Assembly: GCA_012845835.1 (NCBI GenBank) | Contig: JABAKD010000025.1 | Span: 6,081,819-6,145,818, forward strand | Source: Undaria pinnatifida | Taxonomy: Eukaryota; Sar; Phaeophyceae; Laminariales; Alariaceae | Reading direction: 5' to 3' | DNA: 64,000 nt | Shown here: piece by piece, positions 33,890 to 44,650 of the stretch | Layout of the letters: every line of letters begins with the position of its first letter | Position numbering within the stretch: the stretch's first letter is position 1 | The notes under the pieces: model-generated | What the model was told of the DNA's origin: nothing | What the model saw: only the letters and a program-made list of their open reading frames with translations | Database searches by the model: none | Position numbers and translations under genes: made by a program

Positions 33890-35250
33890 GCGCGGCGCTC
33901 AGAGCTCTTATTTTCCTCATGTTCGTGCCACCTGCCCATGAACCTTACGGCTTCTTCGGGGGCCCCTCGGTGCCACTTGCCCACCTTCTTTGCAGCATAG
34001 ACCCAAAGCGCGGTTTCGACTCTAACTTTCCGTGGAGAGGCTTCCGCGGATTCTTCGGTGGATCGATAAACAGCGAGATCGGTTCTACGCTAGTTGCTTG
34101 GTGGCCCACCCAGTCCTGGGTTTGATCCACTGGTTATCGGCGCACACATCACACGACTGGGAATCCCATTGCCAAAGGGAAAAAGAGTTCCTCTGTTTCC
34201 GGATGGTCACTCTCGCATTTCGTTTTGTTGTGGCCTTTGGCGTACGAGAGGTTGGTATGGTGGGCACGGCGTTGGAAGCCAAGGACTCGCCGAAGTGCTT
34301 CGAGGTGCGCCTTTCGAAGTTCGTTTAAGTGAGTCATGTTGAGGGTCCACGTCACCCTCCCGTACAGTAGGGTCTTAATCAGGTCGGTCTTCAGAAGGCG
34401 GACCTTCAGGTTGAGCCGTGCGGTCAGCATTCCGTATAGGTCTACACCGAACCGTGTGTAGTTCTTCACCGAACCGTGTGTAGTTCTTCACCGAACCGTG
34501 TGTAGTTCTTCACCGAACCGTGTGTAGAATGTCCTCATGAGTCGGACCCGTCGCTTGATCTCAATGATGAGTCACCGTCATCGCACATAACGTCGGCAAG
34601 GTAAATAAACTGCATTGTCTGTTCTGTTAATATCTCTGTGCCGCTGATTCGATGACGAACGGTGGCGCTCGGGATGCAAGGTCCCGTTTTTGCAGCAGCA
34701 TGGTCTCGATTTTCGTGTCCGAAACCGTGAAGCCTGCTGCTTCGAACACGGTCACAAGGACTGTCATCATTTAGCAAGCCCATCTGCCGATCGAGAAAAT
34801 GCCTTCGTAATGAGCGTAAAACATGCCCCGCGCGGCTCTCCGAATGCATACCAGTGGTTCCTCGACTTTGCCAGTCCCGTTGTCAACAAGATAAACTATG
34901 GTCTGCACGGTGCCTTCGTCCTCACCGAAGCGAGCGAGGACAGCGTGTAATGCAGCGGCGAAGAACACGTTGTGAACAGCGATGATGATAGCACGCAACC
35001 CTGTCGAAGCCCCTGGGTGACGTTAAACCACCCCGTGTGATCACCGTCGTCCGTAAGACGCTAGCCCGCATGCCGTCGTGGAACTGGCGGAGAAGTGCAA
35101 GCATCTTGGCTGGTAGACCAAAGCGTTCGAGCACTTCCCACTGTAGCTTTCGGTCGACAGAATCTTTGGCCTTCTGCAGTTTGATGAAAAACATGTGTAA
35201 GGGGATTTTCCGCCCTCGTCCAAGTTCTTGCAGCCGGTTGATGTTATTGC
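33890..35250 (-). pseudogene. LINE reverse transcriptase, long but frameshifted copy
   Basis: From 35250 on the minus strand: MFFIKLQKAKDSVDRKLQWE, FGLPAKMLALLRQFHDGMRA (palm motif A region), a frame change, VFFAAALHAVLARFGEDEGT, then HGFGHENRDHAAAKTG and TMQFIYLADVM. A 22-bp tandem repeat follows (34447-34527), then LKVRLLKTDLIKTLLYGRVT, LRRVLGFQRRAHHTNLSYAK, and a tail with VETALWVYAAKKVGKWHRGA near 34000. Almost the whole C-terminal two thirds of a LINE ORF is present, but no continuous frame survives, so it cannot make active RT. No 3' UTR or (CAA)n tail is seen at the 33890 side. Confidence 0.8.
34447..34527 (-). repeat. 22-bp tandem repeat inside the LINE coding region
   Basis: About 3.6 copies of a 22-base unit containing CCGTGTGTAGTTCTTCACCG. 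Because 22 is not a multiple of three, each unit shifts the frame. Confidence 0.93.
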
Positions 35251-35429
35251 AGGGATCACATGGTCAGAGGTAAGAGTGACCGGGTTGGGAAGCGGAGGGG
35301 TGGGGGGGGGGTCTGGTCTCCGTTCAGCAATCCTGGATCCATCATATCGCCTCATCGACTGACAAACTATAAAGTTATAAAACAAAATATACATCACACA
35401 TGTGATCGACCATGCGGCAATGCTCCTCC

Positions 35430-36911
35430 TACAGTTCTTGGGTCATTCGAAACGCAACAAGGTTGCTGCCCCCGATGGAGAGCGCCATCTGCTGTGTTCC
35501 TCGCTTTTGTTCCCATATATTTACGTTTCTACCCGCCTTACATCCAACACAAATGTTGTACGTGCTGATGCCTCATAGCAAACGGAGGATATTGTTTGCG
35601 GGGTTAGTGGCACGTATGAGGGACGAGCGTCTGCCACAGGAGGTGATGTTTGGCGATCTTGTTGGGGGTAAGGACTACCCAAGGAGGCAAGAGAACCACA
35701 GGATAGTGCATCTAAAGAAGGATATGTCGGTCCTTGAATTGAACCTCGAAGGGTGGCGAATGAATGCACAGAGGGCCGGAGTCATCCCACCGTAGGGGTT
35801 GCAGTGGTTTGATTCACTAATAATGTACCTTTCTGATTGACCTGCTCCTCAAGGGAGGAACTACCGGTTAGCCGTTGATCAAGTAATTCCACGTGTACAT
35901 TCTTTTTTAGGACTCAAGAATAGAAGCTTGGTCCGGTTAAGCGAACGAGTGGGCACCTTCGAAGTCAAGCTTTGGGTAATTGTGAGATATTGAGTTTCTC
36001 GTGTGAGGAGCTCAAGTACTTTTTGATGCTGAACCCCTACCGTGAGATGGCTCACCGGCAGATGGTATCAGATGGTATCGACGCGTAGAAAAGGGAGCAG
36101 AGTCATTCATGCGGAAATTGCATGGCGCGGAGAGATGCAATCCTGCATAATAGAGCCAGACACAAAAAGAAACCGGCGGCTACATCAACCGTCGGCATTT
36201 CTAAGGAGCCGGGGGAAGGGGGGGAGGGGAGGAGGTGGGAGGGGGAAGGGGAGAAGGGGAAAGGAGGAAGAGGGACGGGGGAGGGGGGGGAGGGGGGGCG
36301 TCCTGCCCAACAGACTGAAGGCTGGTTATGGGTGCGGCCATCATCGTCCTGAAGATTGTGGGCTTTTCAATGGTGAACAAGTTACCGGAACGCCGGTCTG
36401 ACTTCTTCGCCTTGTGCGTTCTCCCCCCAGTGCCATTGGTGCACCTAATACCCTCTATGAGCCCAATGCCGTATTTAGTCAATTCCTAGGGTCTGCTAGT
36501 ATTCAGTGTTGATTACTTTATTCTTTCCTTGCTTCCTCTTCTTGTCTTTTTTCTTTTCTGATCCTTTTCTCTTTGCCGTTTCGATTTCTTTTTTCATATT
36601 TTCTTTTCGTTTCTGTTTTTTCTTTGTTTTCTTTTGTTTTCCTATTGAGACGAGTCTGACGCGCGTATGCGAAGTGATAGGTACCAACGTGTAATATAGA
36701 CTATATACATACATTTGTTTTTCAAATCTAGTAGGTGGTCGTCTCTTTAAATTGGCAAGCGGTGTAGTCTGGTGTTTTCAGGCGCTATAAGTCAGACGTT
36801 CGTATGTACCAGTGGTATGAACCTGGCACGTCGTAGGCTGCCTCCCGATTTGATTTTTATATTTTTCAGGCGAAGGAATTAGTTGCGTGAGCTATAATAT
36901 AGACTATGCGT
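35430..36911 (+). pseudogene. LINE C-terminal tail and 3' UTR (first part)
   Basis: The coding tail reads KRRILFAGLVARMRDERLPQ, VMFGDLVGGKDYPRRQE, KKDMSVLELNLEGWRM, then AATSTVGISKEPG near 36190 before a G/A-rich stretch (36210-36300). The UTR follows: GTGGGCTTTTCAATGG, GACTTCTTCGCC, CTAGGGTCTGCTAGTATTC, a long pyrimidine tract (36510-36640) and GGTATGAACCTGGCAC (36815). It is interrupted at about 36911 by a family B repeat, and the 3' end resumes at 37881. The upstream RT part is absent. Confidence 0.8.
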
Positions 36912-37880
36912 GTATATTTTAAAAATCAAAATACACTCCAGCTGTGAGATCGAATATTCTGTCGAAACTCATCTTTGCAAGCTATGTGATACTCCGATCG
37001 CGCGTATTACGGGTTGTGTGTTCTCATCAAGGATAAAGGTCGGCGATTCCCCTTGCAACTACAGTGTAGCTATCAGGGTCAACAGGGTGATGTTAGGCAG
37101 TCTGTGCGCGGAAACTATAAAACCCGTTTCTGAGGGGGACAAAATCTGACAGCTGTGGAAGGAAATGCATCAGTTTATCAAGTGAATGCTGTAAGTCGAA
37201 TATACGGTGAGGGGAGGGCGGAGTTTTTTTTAAGACGTGGGGGCCTGATTTTGATCAAAAGGGGGGCGGGAGGGAAGGAGGGGGGGGAGGGGACGGGTGG
37301 GGCAGGTCAATTTGTGCGTGGAAACTATAAATCCTTCTTGTGGGGGTGGGGGGGGATGTGGCGGCGGAGGCGGGGGGCGGGGGGGGAGGGCTTTAGGTCG
37401 CATAGATGTAGGGGTTTGCTATACGCGTGGTGCTAGGTCAAGGCGATGGTGCGGGTGGTTGGGAAGGAGGGGGCGTTGGGTCGGAGGTGGGTGGGAATTG
37501 CAGCAGCGGCATGGACCGCTCTAAAAAGATAACGAAGAAATATCCAGGGCGTGGCAAGTGTATATGACTCTGGCGGATTTCGATAGTAGGTGGGGCGTTC
37601 AAGCAAGAGGAAGCGAGGGAAAAAAAAAAAAAAATGGGGCGGGGGGGGGTGGGGTGCAAGAGGTTTAGATCACATATAATATTAAAAACCACTCCAGCTA
37701 TGAGATCAAGGATTTGGTCGACACTGATGTTCGCAACATTGTGTGTGATCCTCCGATCGCGCGTATAAATCATATATGTAAGGGCTTGCTATACGCGCGG
37801 TGCTGGGTCTAGGCGATTGTGCGGGGTGTGGGGAAGGAGGGGGCGTTGGAGGGGGGGAGGGGGGATGAATGAATGCTACG
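36912..37880 (+). repeat. Family B repeat inserted in a LINE 3' UTR
   Basis: The best-bounded B copy. The left edge TTTTAAAAATCAAAATACAC follows the LINE sequence GCGTGTA; the right edge CTACGTGAA precedes TATACC of the LINE. Internal order: complement of MSFDRIFDLTAGVYFDF (Met codon 36972), GCGGAAACTATAAA modules with G runs, GCTTTAGGTCGCATAGATG, CAGCAGCGGCATGGAC, a second degenerate start near 37690, and a last G run. TA or TATA is duplicated at the insertion. Confidence 0.87.
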
Positions 37881-38044
37881 TGAATATACCTTTTTTGGTG
37901 TTGTTTTCTGGTTTTTTCTGAGAGGTATTCCTCCACTCTAGAGTGACTGGAGCCTGTCCTATGATCACGAACATGATTGTGCGACTTAATGTGACCACTA
38001 AAACAGCAGAAGCAACAACAACAACAACAACAACAACAACAGAA
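37881..38044 (+). mobile_element. LINE 3' terminus with (CAA)n tail
   Basis: It resumes the UTR of 35430-36911: GGTATTCCTCCACTCTAGAG, TGACTGGAGCCTGTCC, GATCACGAACATGATTGTGC, ending in repeated CAA/AAC at 38016-38041. Simple (CAA)n tails are an accepted LINE 3' end type. Confidence 0.85.
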
Positions 38045-38058
38045 AGGCAAGCCCTGCG

Positions 38059-38245
38059 GTCACAAACTACGATACAGAAACACTGGTCAAGGAAATTGCA
38101 AATACAGCAAGTTGACTTGGCCATGGAACGCCAACCGCAATGAGCACGCGGGCAAAAACAAAAAATACAAGCACCGCAAGGCTAACCTACCTTGCTGTAT
38201 TTGCGATGCGCTTGATGTGTATCTCTCTCGTAGTTTGTGACCACA
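38059..38245. repeat. Short foldback: inverted repeat of about 55-bp arms
   Basis: Left arm GGTCACAAACTACGA ... GCAAATACAGCAAG (38059-38113) pairs with right arm CTTGCTGTATTTGC ... TCGTAGTTTGTGACC (38191-38245) around a loop of about 77 bases. It lies immediately after a LINE (CAA)n tail. Confidence 0.85.
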
Positions 38246-38504
38246 GAACTGGTATCTCTACCGTATGATATGAACCATCAGCTCGGACACTGGTTGTGCA
38301 GGATGTAGATGGGTGCAAACATCAGCTTAATGCGCAGAAAACGGACAAACACACATTGGGCTCAGCAGTCCGAGGTTTTGTGCCCCAAAGTTTTATAACG
38401 TGTACCATCACCAGCATCGCCACATATAATTGTTGAACTTGATGGGTTCGGATTGCTGGAGTAGTAACTGGGACCACATGTTGCGACGGCGCGTCGGTAC
38501 CACG
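38246..38504. other. No recognisable gene
   Basis: Nothing supported. Confidence 0.35.
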
Positions 38505-38650
38505 GAAATTGGAGGACACGCCAACTAGCGCCGGGTTGCGAATACAATTGAGTCCAATTGACTCGACGTGTACGAAAATACGGAGAAGTGTGTTGACCTT
38601 AATCCTTATTTTTCCTCATCCGCAGCAGGATAAGAAAAATAAGAGGTTCA
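38505..38650 (+). repeat. Family D repeat, diverged 3' fragment
   Basis: It matches 46790-46905 in order (CTAGCG..GGGTTGCGAA, GTG..GAAAATACG..GAAGTGTG, TTATTTTTCC..ATCCGC). The poly-A part is broken up. Confidence 0.7.
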
Positions 38651-38714
38651 AATTATATTTCCCGGCTACGCACACCCCTCTTCCGAGTCTTCCGTTTCAT
38701 ATTTTTCCTTTTTT

Positions 38715-38880
38715 ATAAAAATATTTCAAGGACGTCAGCCGTGAGTTCGACGAATTTCGGGTAAATACTCACCTCTGCAAGCTGCGTTGTTGGTACTTGT
38801 ACTCGTAATATATATGCCATGTGGGTGAGTTTTTTCATAATGGGAGGGGTCATACGAGTATTGTTTTTGTAAACGTACCA
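38715..38880 (+). repeat. Family C repeat, short copy
   Basis: ATATTTCAAGGACGTCAGCC then GCGTTGTTGGTACTTG, GTGGGTGAGTTTTTTCATA and GGGAGGGGTCATA. The complement of its end reads SIYPKFVELTADVLEIF, lacking the Met codon. Confidence 0.87.
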
Positions 38881-39385
38881 CAAGTCCCTATCTCGAAGCA
38901 AGTTGGCGTTGCACAGGCCAACCACGACTAATCCGTCGACGCGTAGCACAATACACGCCCACTACCCATCATGATTTCAAGGCCATGAAGAGCACCTCTT
39001 CTTCCATGGTTTATGATATCTTGAGTTAGGTCGCTGTCGCAGAAGAGCCCCCGTCACTCAACACCGTTTGTTTCAAACAAGGATAGTACCGCGTACGCGA
39101 TAATTATCGTGTTTGCTGATCCCTAAGAAGCGTAGAGGAATTACCCGTTAAGCGAACAGTGGTGGTGTAGTGAAGTCACCGGTATGAAGACAAATATAAG
39201 ACGTACAAATATCATATGTTGCTCCTATCCAAGGCACATCGTAGAGAGGAGAAGACTCCCTCGGTAAGAGAAGAACAACGAGGAGTGACGGCGAACTAGC
39301 AAGGACAATTTCACCATACCGAAATTCTGCTACTATGTCGCCAACCTATCACTGGAAACCCCTACAATACTCAACCGTCATCATA
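38881..39385. other. No recognisable gene
   Basis: The last 18 bases (CTCAACCGTCATCATATC) recur at about 63093 as part of the SINE empty site. Confidence 0.5.
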
Positions 39386-39703
39386 TCGGTCGCCCCGGTG
39401 GCGTATCAGGTTATCCTCGAGCCTGGTATAGGTCAGTTTCGTGAGTTCGAGCCCCGCCGAGTGCATATTCGTATAAATTCGTTGGGACTTTTTCTTGTGC
39501 ACAAATTGACTTGCGGAAAGCGCGAGAGCGTGAGTTAGCAACACTCGATGAAAAATCGACGAGCAGTGGGACTGCTGAACCCTATGCGCGATGAAAAATT
39601 GAAGGAAAGAACCGGGGGGGAGAAGGGACGACACCTGTGACCACGGCTTGTCCAGAAGCTGAAAAGTAAAAGTGTGAGAAAATATATATATATATATATA
39701 TCC
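39386..39703 (+). mobile_element. SINE with tRNA-like head
   Basis: The head GGTGGCGTATCAGGTTATCC resembles a polymerase III A box and GTGAGTTCGAGCCCC a B box, 45-50 bases apart. The body (TTCGTTGGGACTTTTTCTTG, CAAATTGACTTGCGGAAAGC) ends in an (AT)n tail at 39680-39702. A second copy in reverse lies at 63330-63652. Flanks match an uninterrupted sequence at 63093-63135, which supports a retroposed insertion. Confidence 0.8.
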
Positions 39704-40379
39704 GTATCATATCCAAGCGTACAATCAACAGCCTCCCTGCTTCGTAAATGATACGGCATGATGCTCTATTATCATACCATCACGTTAAAATTATTCAATG
39801 AAAAATACGGTCAATCAATATTATCCCACTACTACAGTGAAAAGACGAAAATTGTAGCACGGTAGTCCTTGAAAATCACTCTAAAATCTAGAGACACAAT
39901 TAAGGGACAGTATCCAACATCGAACTTCGCGAACCTAAGGTCAAAGGCGCGACATTCTATGTCCAAAAACAACTAAATATACTCGAATACAAAATATGTA
40001 GACCGAAAACTCAAACATGAAATCCAACATCTAAAATCCGAAAATTCAAACCACTGGCCGTATAATCAGCACTCAGTCTTCCTTATAAAATGGTGTTCAT
40101 CTCCAAATAATGAGGCTGCCTACAAGTGTGATCGGACGGCAGTCTTGAAACTCACTTTCGAATGGGACAAATGCCTCCGGCTGGGTACATACTAAAAATC
40201 CATTTAGATTCCGAATACTAAAATCCAGAGCGAAGTAATCCCGTAATAGACAACGCACCCGTGAAAAGGTACTATTTCAAAAGACGACAAACAGTTGCTT
40301 GCCTCCAAAAATACCATGCACTATGAAAAGCACCAAACTCCAGCAAATATATTCAGAATCTTCATTCGCTTCCAAAACT
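39704..40379. other. No recognisable gene; A-rich
   Basis: Low-complexity A-rich sequence with repeated AAAATCC/AAAATACT words. Nothing identified. Confidence 0.4.
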
Positions 40380-41132
40380 AAAGAAACATCAAAATTCCGT
40401 TATACTCGCGAAAAAGTTAATCGCCCTCGAGTTAGCCGTATCTACCTCATCGAGTTGGAGACCTTTCTCCAAATTAACGAGCCTTAATCTTCTTAAATGG
40501 TCTAGCGAATCCTACCCCGCACAATCGGTAACAGGGTCAACGTGACCCCTCCTTGCAGGACATAAACTAACGATGTCGATCAGATGGGTCTCATCACTGG
40601 GCTAGATGAGAAAACCATAGACTGATTACGCAGGAATGACCCCCGGGTAGTTTACCAAAACCGTTGCCGTTCCCAAATCCCAGAACTTTCATACTTCCAA
40701 TATACTCCGTATCCTCCATTATCGGCGATCCAATACTGAAGTGAGAACAGAAAATCTCAAATATCAGTATCGACCTGTAGAAGTAACGAACCTAGCGTAC
40801 CAAATCATGAAATATTTGACGATTTTCCAAAATCAAGTGTTCCATGACAAAATCCCGACAAAATCGAAAATACCCACTACAATCTTGCAGTGTACCTTCG
40901 TCGGTAAATCCGTGCTCCTAGCCACCGCTCTCATTGCGTCCGCAGTGTCCGGACGTGTCTGGTTAGCAAGCCACATCAAGAATCCGGTCAGTTCGGGAAA
41001 ACGTCGGTTGCCCTCGAGTCCAGACTCATCGAACTCGTCGACGTTGCGACCTTTCTCGAGGGGGTTTCTCCTACCCGACCTTATGCATATATCACCATTC
41101 ACCGCGAACCCGGCAAAAGTATAACACCACAT
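40380..41132 (-). pseudogene. Ty1/copia-type pol remnant (RT end)
   Basis: The minus strand from 41132 reads RRFPELTGFLMWLANQTRPD then TADAMRAVARSTDLPTKVH, the usual copia block after the RT active site (G-x-L-x-x-L-x-x-x-TRPD, then P-x-x-x-H). Upstream is EKGRNVDEFDESGLEG. A second, diverged piece of that upstream segment recurs at about 40425-40480 (EKGLQLDEVDTANSRA), suggesting a duplication or a second fragment. No YVDD box, integrase or LTR was found. The surviving frame is about 100 codons. Confidence 0.72.
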
Positions 41133-41449
41133 TTCAGAGTTAACTCGACAACTGTTTGATGCCGGTATAGCACGAATTCAACAGCGTGTTTCTTCCTGTT
41201 TCAGAGTACCGATAAATCAGAGCGCAAACGTCACGCTACACGTGACGAGGTTGTTATATCGAGGGTCAAGTTGTTCCGCATGTTTTTTCCCGGAAGAGCG
41301 ACACGTAGTATCACGGTGCTGCAAGAGTGTTAGCCCGTGCTGCTACTTGATAAACTACCACGATAAAGAAATAACGTTCTCTTCAACTGTTTGGGAACCT
41401 AAACTTCGACAAATACGCGTATATTGAATACGGTATCAGGTAAACTCTG
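41133..41449. other. No recognisable gene
   Basis: Nothing supported. Confidence 0.35.
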
Positions 41450-41945
41450 TAAAAACACACGCAGGAATATTGGCAATTTTCGTTTGTACTCAAAATGCTA
41501 GTATACAGTACAACGTACAAAGTAGAAATACTAACACCAATCAATGTAGTGGAGAAAACATTTGTTTGTAACAGAAAAGGACCCCTCCTAAAAACATTTC
41601 ACCCACATAGCATAGTACAAGTACCAGCAAGCAGATTCAAAATTCGTGGAACTCACACCTGATGTCCTGAAGATATATACATGTATTTAAATATTAGAGT
41701 GAAAGCGTATCAATTTGGAACCGCGGGTTCGTGTCCCACAGAGTTTTTAATCATGTTGGGGTGGGAGTAGCTGACTTTAATTCTTGAATGCTGTATTAAG
41801 AGCAACATATAGATAACTTATATTATTCTGTATTCGTACTCTTCCCGATATTAAAACCGGGGGGAGAAGAACAAAATAAACCGCCTACTATACACATGAT
41901 AAAGCAGTATAATAGTGGAAACTACACAGTAATAAATATTATAAA
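41450..41945 (-). repeat. Family C repeat with further C-type segment
   Basis: Reverse orientation: CACCAATCAATGTAGTGG, GGACCCCTCCTAAAA, then SKFVELTPDVLKIY on the plus strand (41640-41690). A second piece (TCTTCCCGATATTAAAACCG, GTGGAAACTACACAGTA) is the complement of 45540-45650. Confidence 0.8.
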
Positions 41946-42062
41946 AATTAAAATACACTCCAGCTGTGAGATCGAAGATTTCGTCGAGACTCATCTTTGC
42001 AAGTTGTGTGTGATACTCCGATCGCGCGCATTACGAGTTTTGTGTCCTCATTAAGGAATATA
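41946..42062 (+). repeat. Family B terminal fragment
   Basis: The first 115 bases of a B copy. The complement reads MSLDEIFDLTAGVYFNFYN (Met codon 41994). It is truncated after TCCTCATTAAGGA and joined directly to a C element. Confidence 0.88.
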
Positions 42063-42069
42063 TAAAATA

Positions 42070-42290
42070 GTTGTGATGTTTTACCTAGCTCAAAATTCCC
42101 CACCTAAAGTATAAATACCAACACTTACCATTATAGTTGACAAAAAATATGACACCTCCCAATAAAAACTCACTGATATAGTATACTACGAGTACCAACA
42201 ACGCATCTTGCAAAGATGAGTATTGACCTGAAATTCGTCAAACTCACGGCTGACGTCCTAGAAAATTTGTTATACAAAACGTTTGAGCAC
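42070..42290 (-). repeat. Family C repeat
   Basis: The plus strand shows CCTAGCTCAAAATTCCCCAC, ATACCAACACTTA, AAAAACTCACTGATATAG and GTACCAACAACGCA, then the terminal frame at 42218 reading MSIDLKFVKLTADVLEN. Confidence 0.88.
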
Positions 42291-42737
42291 CTGTGGACTA
42301 CATGAACATCATAATCTACCCCGTTCTCCCTGCTCAATTTATTTGTCCAGTGATACCGCTTACCATAACACTCTGCACAAGCGCGTGATAAGGGCGGGGG
42401 GAGTTGAGGGGGCGATCTAACAAAAGGGGGCTCGAACACAATCAAAGCTCCACCATCAATAATTATCAAGCAAAGCATGTCAGACTACAATAATATCATA
42501 TTTATATTTCATCAGGCGTAAAAGGCACAAGATCAGGGTGGAACATTCAGATAACGAGAAGAACACATCCCGACACTTCCACCACATACTGCCGTTAAAT
42601 ACCCAGGAATACTACATTTTCTCACTACGTACCGGTTTCTTCATTTCGCGTACCGCACTATGCCAGATCGCTACTGCGGTTGACAGCCAGCTATTAAGAA
42701 AGTGACCCGCATTGTATAAGACGACCTATTTATAGGG
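42291..42737. other. No recognisable gene
   Basis: Nothing supported. Confidence 0.35.
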
Positions 42738-42773
42738 TTAGGCCCTGACCCTAACCCTAACCCTAACCCTAAG
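42734..42773. repeat. Interstitial telomere-like tract
   Basis: Four perfect CCCTAA units (42749-42772) are preceded by a degenerate CCCTGA and, on the other side of a GGCC centre, AGGGTTAGG. The junction is thus a short head-to-head GGGTTA/CCCTAA arrangement. Confidence 0.75.
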
Positions 42774-42814
42774 TATAAGCCGTCAACCGACACCAATTTA
42801 CATGTAAAACCAGA

Positions 42815-42945
42815 TGTCGTTGTTGTTGCTTTCACATGAACTTGCATAATAAAGTTCATGGCCACAGGACAGGCTATAGACACTCTGGAGCTGAGGAATA
42901 CCCCAGGGAAAACACAATAACAAACCAAAGATGGTACACGTATAT
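42815..42945 (-). mobile_element. LINE 3' terminus, minus strand (first part)
   Basis: (TTG)n at 42815, then CACATGAACTTGCATAA, CACTCTGGAGCTGAGGAATA and AAAGATGGTACACG: the complement of the LINE 3' end. It continues at 43985 after a family B insertion. Confidence 0.85.
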
Positions 42946-43984
42946 TATAAAAATTAAAATACACTCCAGCTGTGAGATCGAAGATTTCGTCGAAACTCAT
43001 CTTTGCAAGCTGTGTGTGATACTCCGATCGCGCGCATTACGAGTTGTGTGTCCTCATTAAGGATATAGGTCGGCGACTCCCCTTACAACTACAGTGTAGG
43101 TATCAGGGTCAACAGGATGATTTTAGTTAGTCTGTGCGCGGAAACTATAAAACCCGTTTCTGAGGGGGACAAAATCTGACAGCTGTGAAGGGAAAGGGGG
43201 GCCTGGTTTTGATCAAAAGCGAGCGGGTTTGGAGGGGGGCGGGGGGGGGGGGGGGAAAGGGGCCATTTGTGCATGTAAGCATTAAATCCTTTCGAGGGGA
43301 TCAATCTGACGGTTTTGGCACCAGTATATTATTGGGGGCAGGGGGGGGGGGGGGGGGTTGGGGCGGGGGGGGGGGGGGGGCAGCTCAATATGTGCCTGGA
43401 AACTATACATTATTTTGAGTGGATAAATGTGACATTTTTGGAAATAATACATCAGTTTATCATGTATATCCTGGGGTAAGTCGTACAATCAGTGAGTAAA
43501 GAGAGGGTGGAGTGTTCGAGGGGGTGGGGTTGGGATGGGTTGGGGGGGGAGGGGGGGGGGTGGGGGCGGGGGTGGGGGCGGGGCGGGGGGGGGGGGGGGG
43601 GGGGGGGGAACACAGCGGCATGGATGGCTCTCGAAAGATAATGAGGTGATATCCTGTGCGTGAAGTGTTTATTAATGTGGCGGATTTCGATATTTGGTGG
43701 GGCGTTTGAGTAAGGGAGAGCAAGAGGGGGGGGGGGGAAGATTTTGTAGGAGGTTTAGGTCACAAATAATATTCAAATACACTTCGGCTGTGAGATCAAA
43801 GATATGTATCAGCTTGTTATACGCGTGGTGCTAGGTCTAGGCGATCGTGCAGGTGGTCGGGAAAAAGGGGGCGTTGGAGGGGGGGGGGGGGGGGGGGGGG
43901 GGGAGGGGGGGGGGGGGGGGAACACAGCGGCATGGATGTTTCGCAAGATAATGAGGTGATATCCTGTGCGTGAAGTGTTTATTA
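42946..43984 (+). repeat. Family B repeat inserted in a LINE 3' end
   Basis: Starts TTATAAAAATTAAAATACAC. The complement reads MSFDEIFDLTAGVYFNFYN (Met codon 43000). It holds the longest homopolymers in the window: G runs of 24 at 43585-43608 and 25 at 43879-43903, the latter followed after one A by 16 more. It ends GTGTTTATTAATG before TATATATCACAGC of the LINE. Confidence 0.88.
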
Positions 43985-44650
43985 ATGTATATATCACAGC
44001 CGACGCAATTCATGCCTCCACCAGAAACATATAAAAGTGTAACCGGGGGTCAGCCTACAATATGTCAGGTTCATACTGGTGCATGCGTCTCACAACTCTC
44101 GCCTATAAAAACCGACCATACCGCTTGCCACCGAAGTAAAACAACCACGTATATATCGCACGAACTACCTATCACTACCATACGCACGACAAACGCAAAC
44201 CACATGTAAAAAAAAACCAAGAAAATGTACCAAGATAAAAGAGAGAAAAGCAAAGAAAGCGAAAAATGAAAAAGAAAGGAAAAGAAGAAAGAAAAAAGAA
44301 AACAAGAAACGCCAGAAATGACAAGACAAGAGGAAGCAAGGAAAGGAAAATACAATAAATGAATGTCATACTTGCAGACCCTAGGGACTGACTAAATACA
44401 GCATTGATTGGGCTCACAGAGGGTATCAAGCGCGTCGACAACGGAACTAGGGAGAAAACGCAACAAGACGAAGAAGTCAGGGCGGTCATACACTATCTTG
44501 CGACGGCCAATGGAAGGCCCACGAATTTCAAGACGATGACGGCCAGACCCAGACTTCAGTGTCTTGGGCAAGACGCCCACTTTCTTCCCCTCCCTCCATT
44601 CCTCCCTTCCCCCCTCCCTCGTCCCCTCTCCCCACTCCCCCCCTTTCCCC
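43985..44650 (-). mobile_element. LINE 3' UTR, minus strand (second part)
   Basis: TCACAGCCGACGCAATTCAT, CACCAGAAACATATAAAAGT, the A/G-rich tract 44210-44350, CAGACCCTAGGGACTGACTA, GGTATCAAGCGCGTCG, GACGAAGAAGTC and a C-rich segment to 44650. It mirrors 36200-36900. Confidence 0.85.

Noticed and set aside
43460-43997. Pro-rich minus frames of 62-87 codons
   Set aside because: They result from long G runs read in complement; not conserved as proteins between B copies apart from the short terminal peptide.
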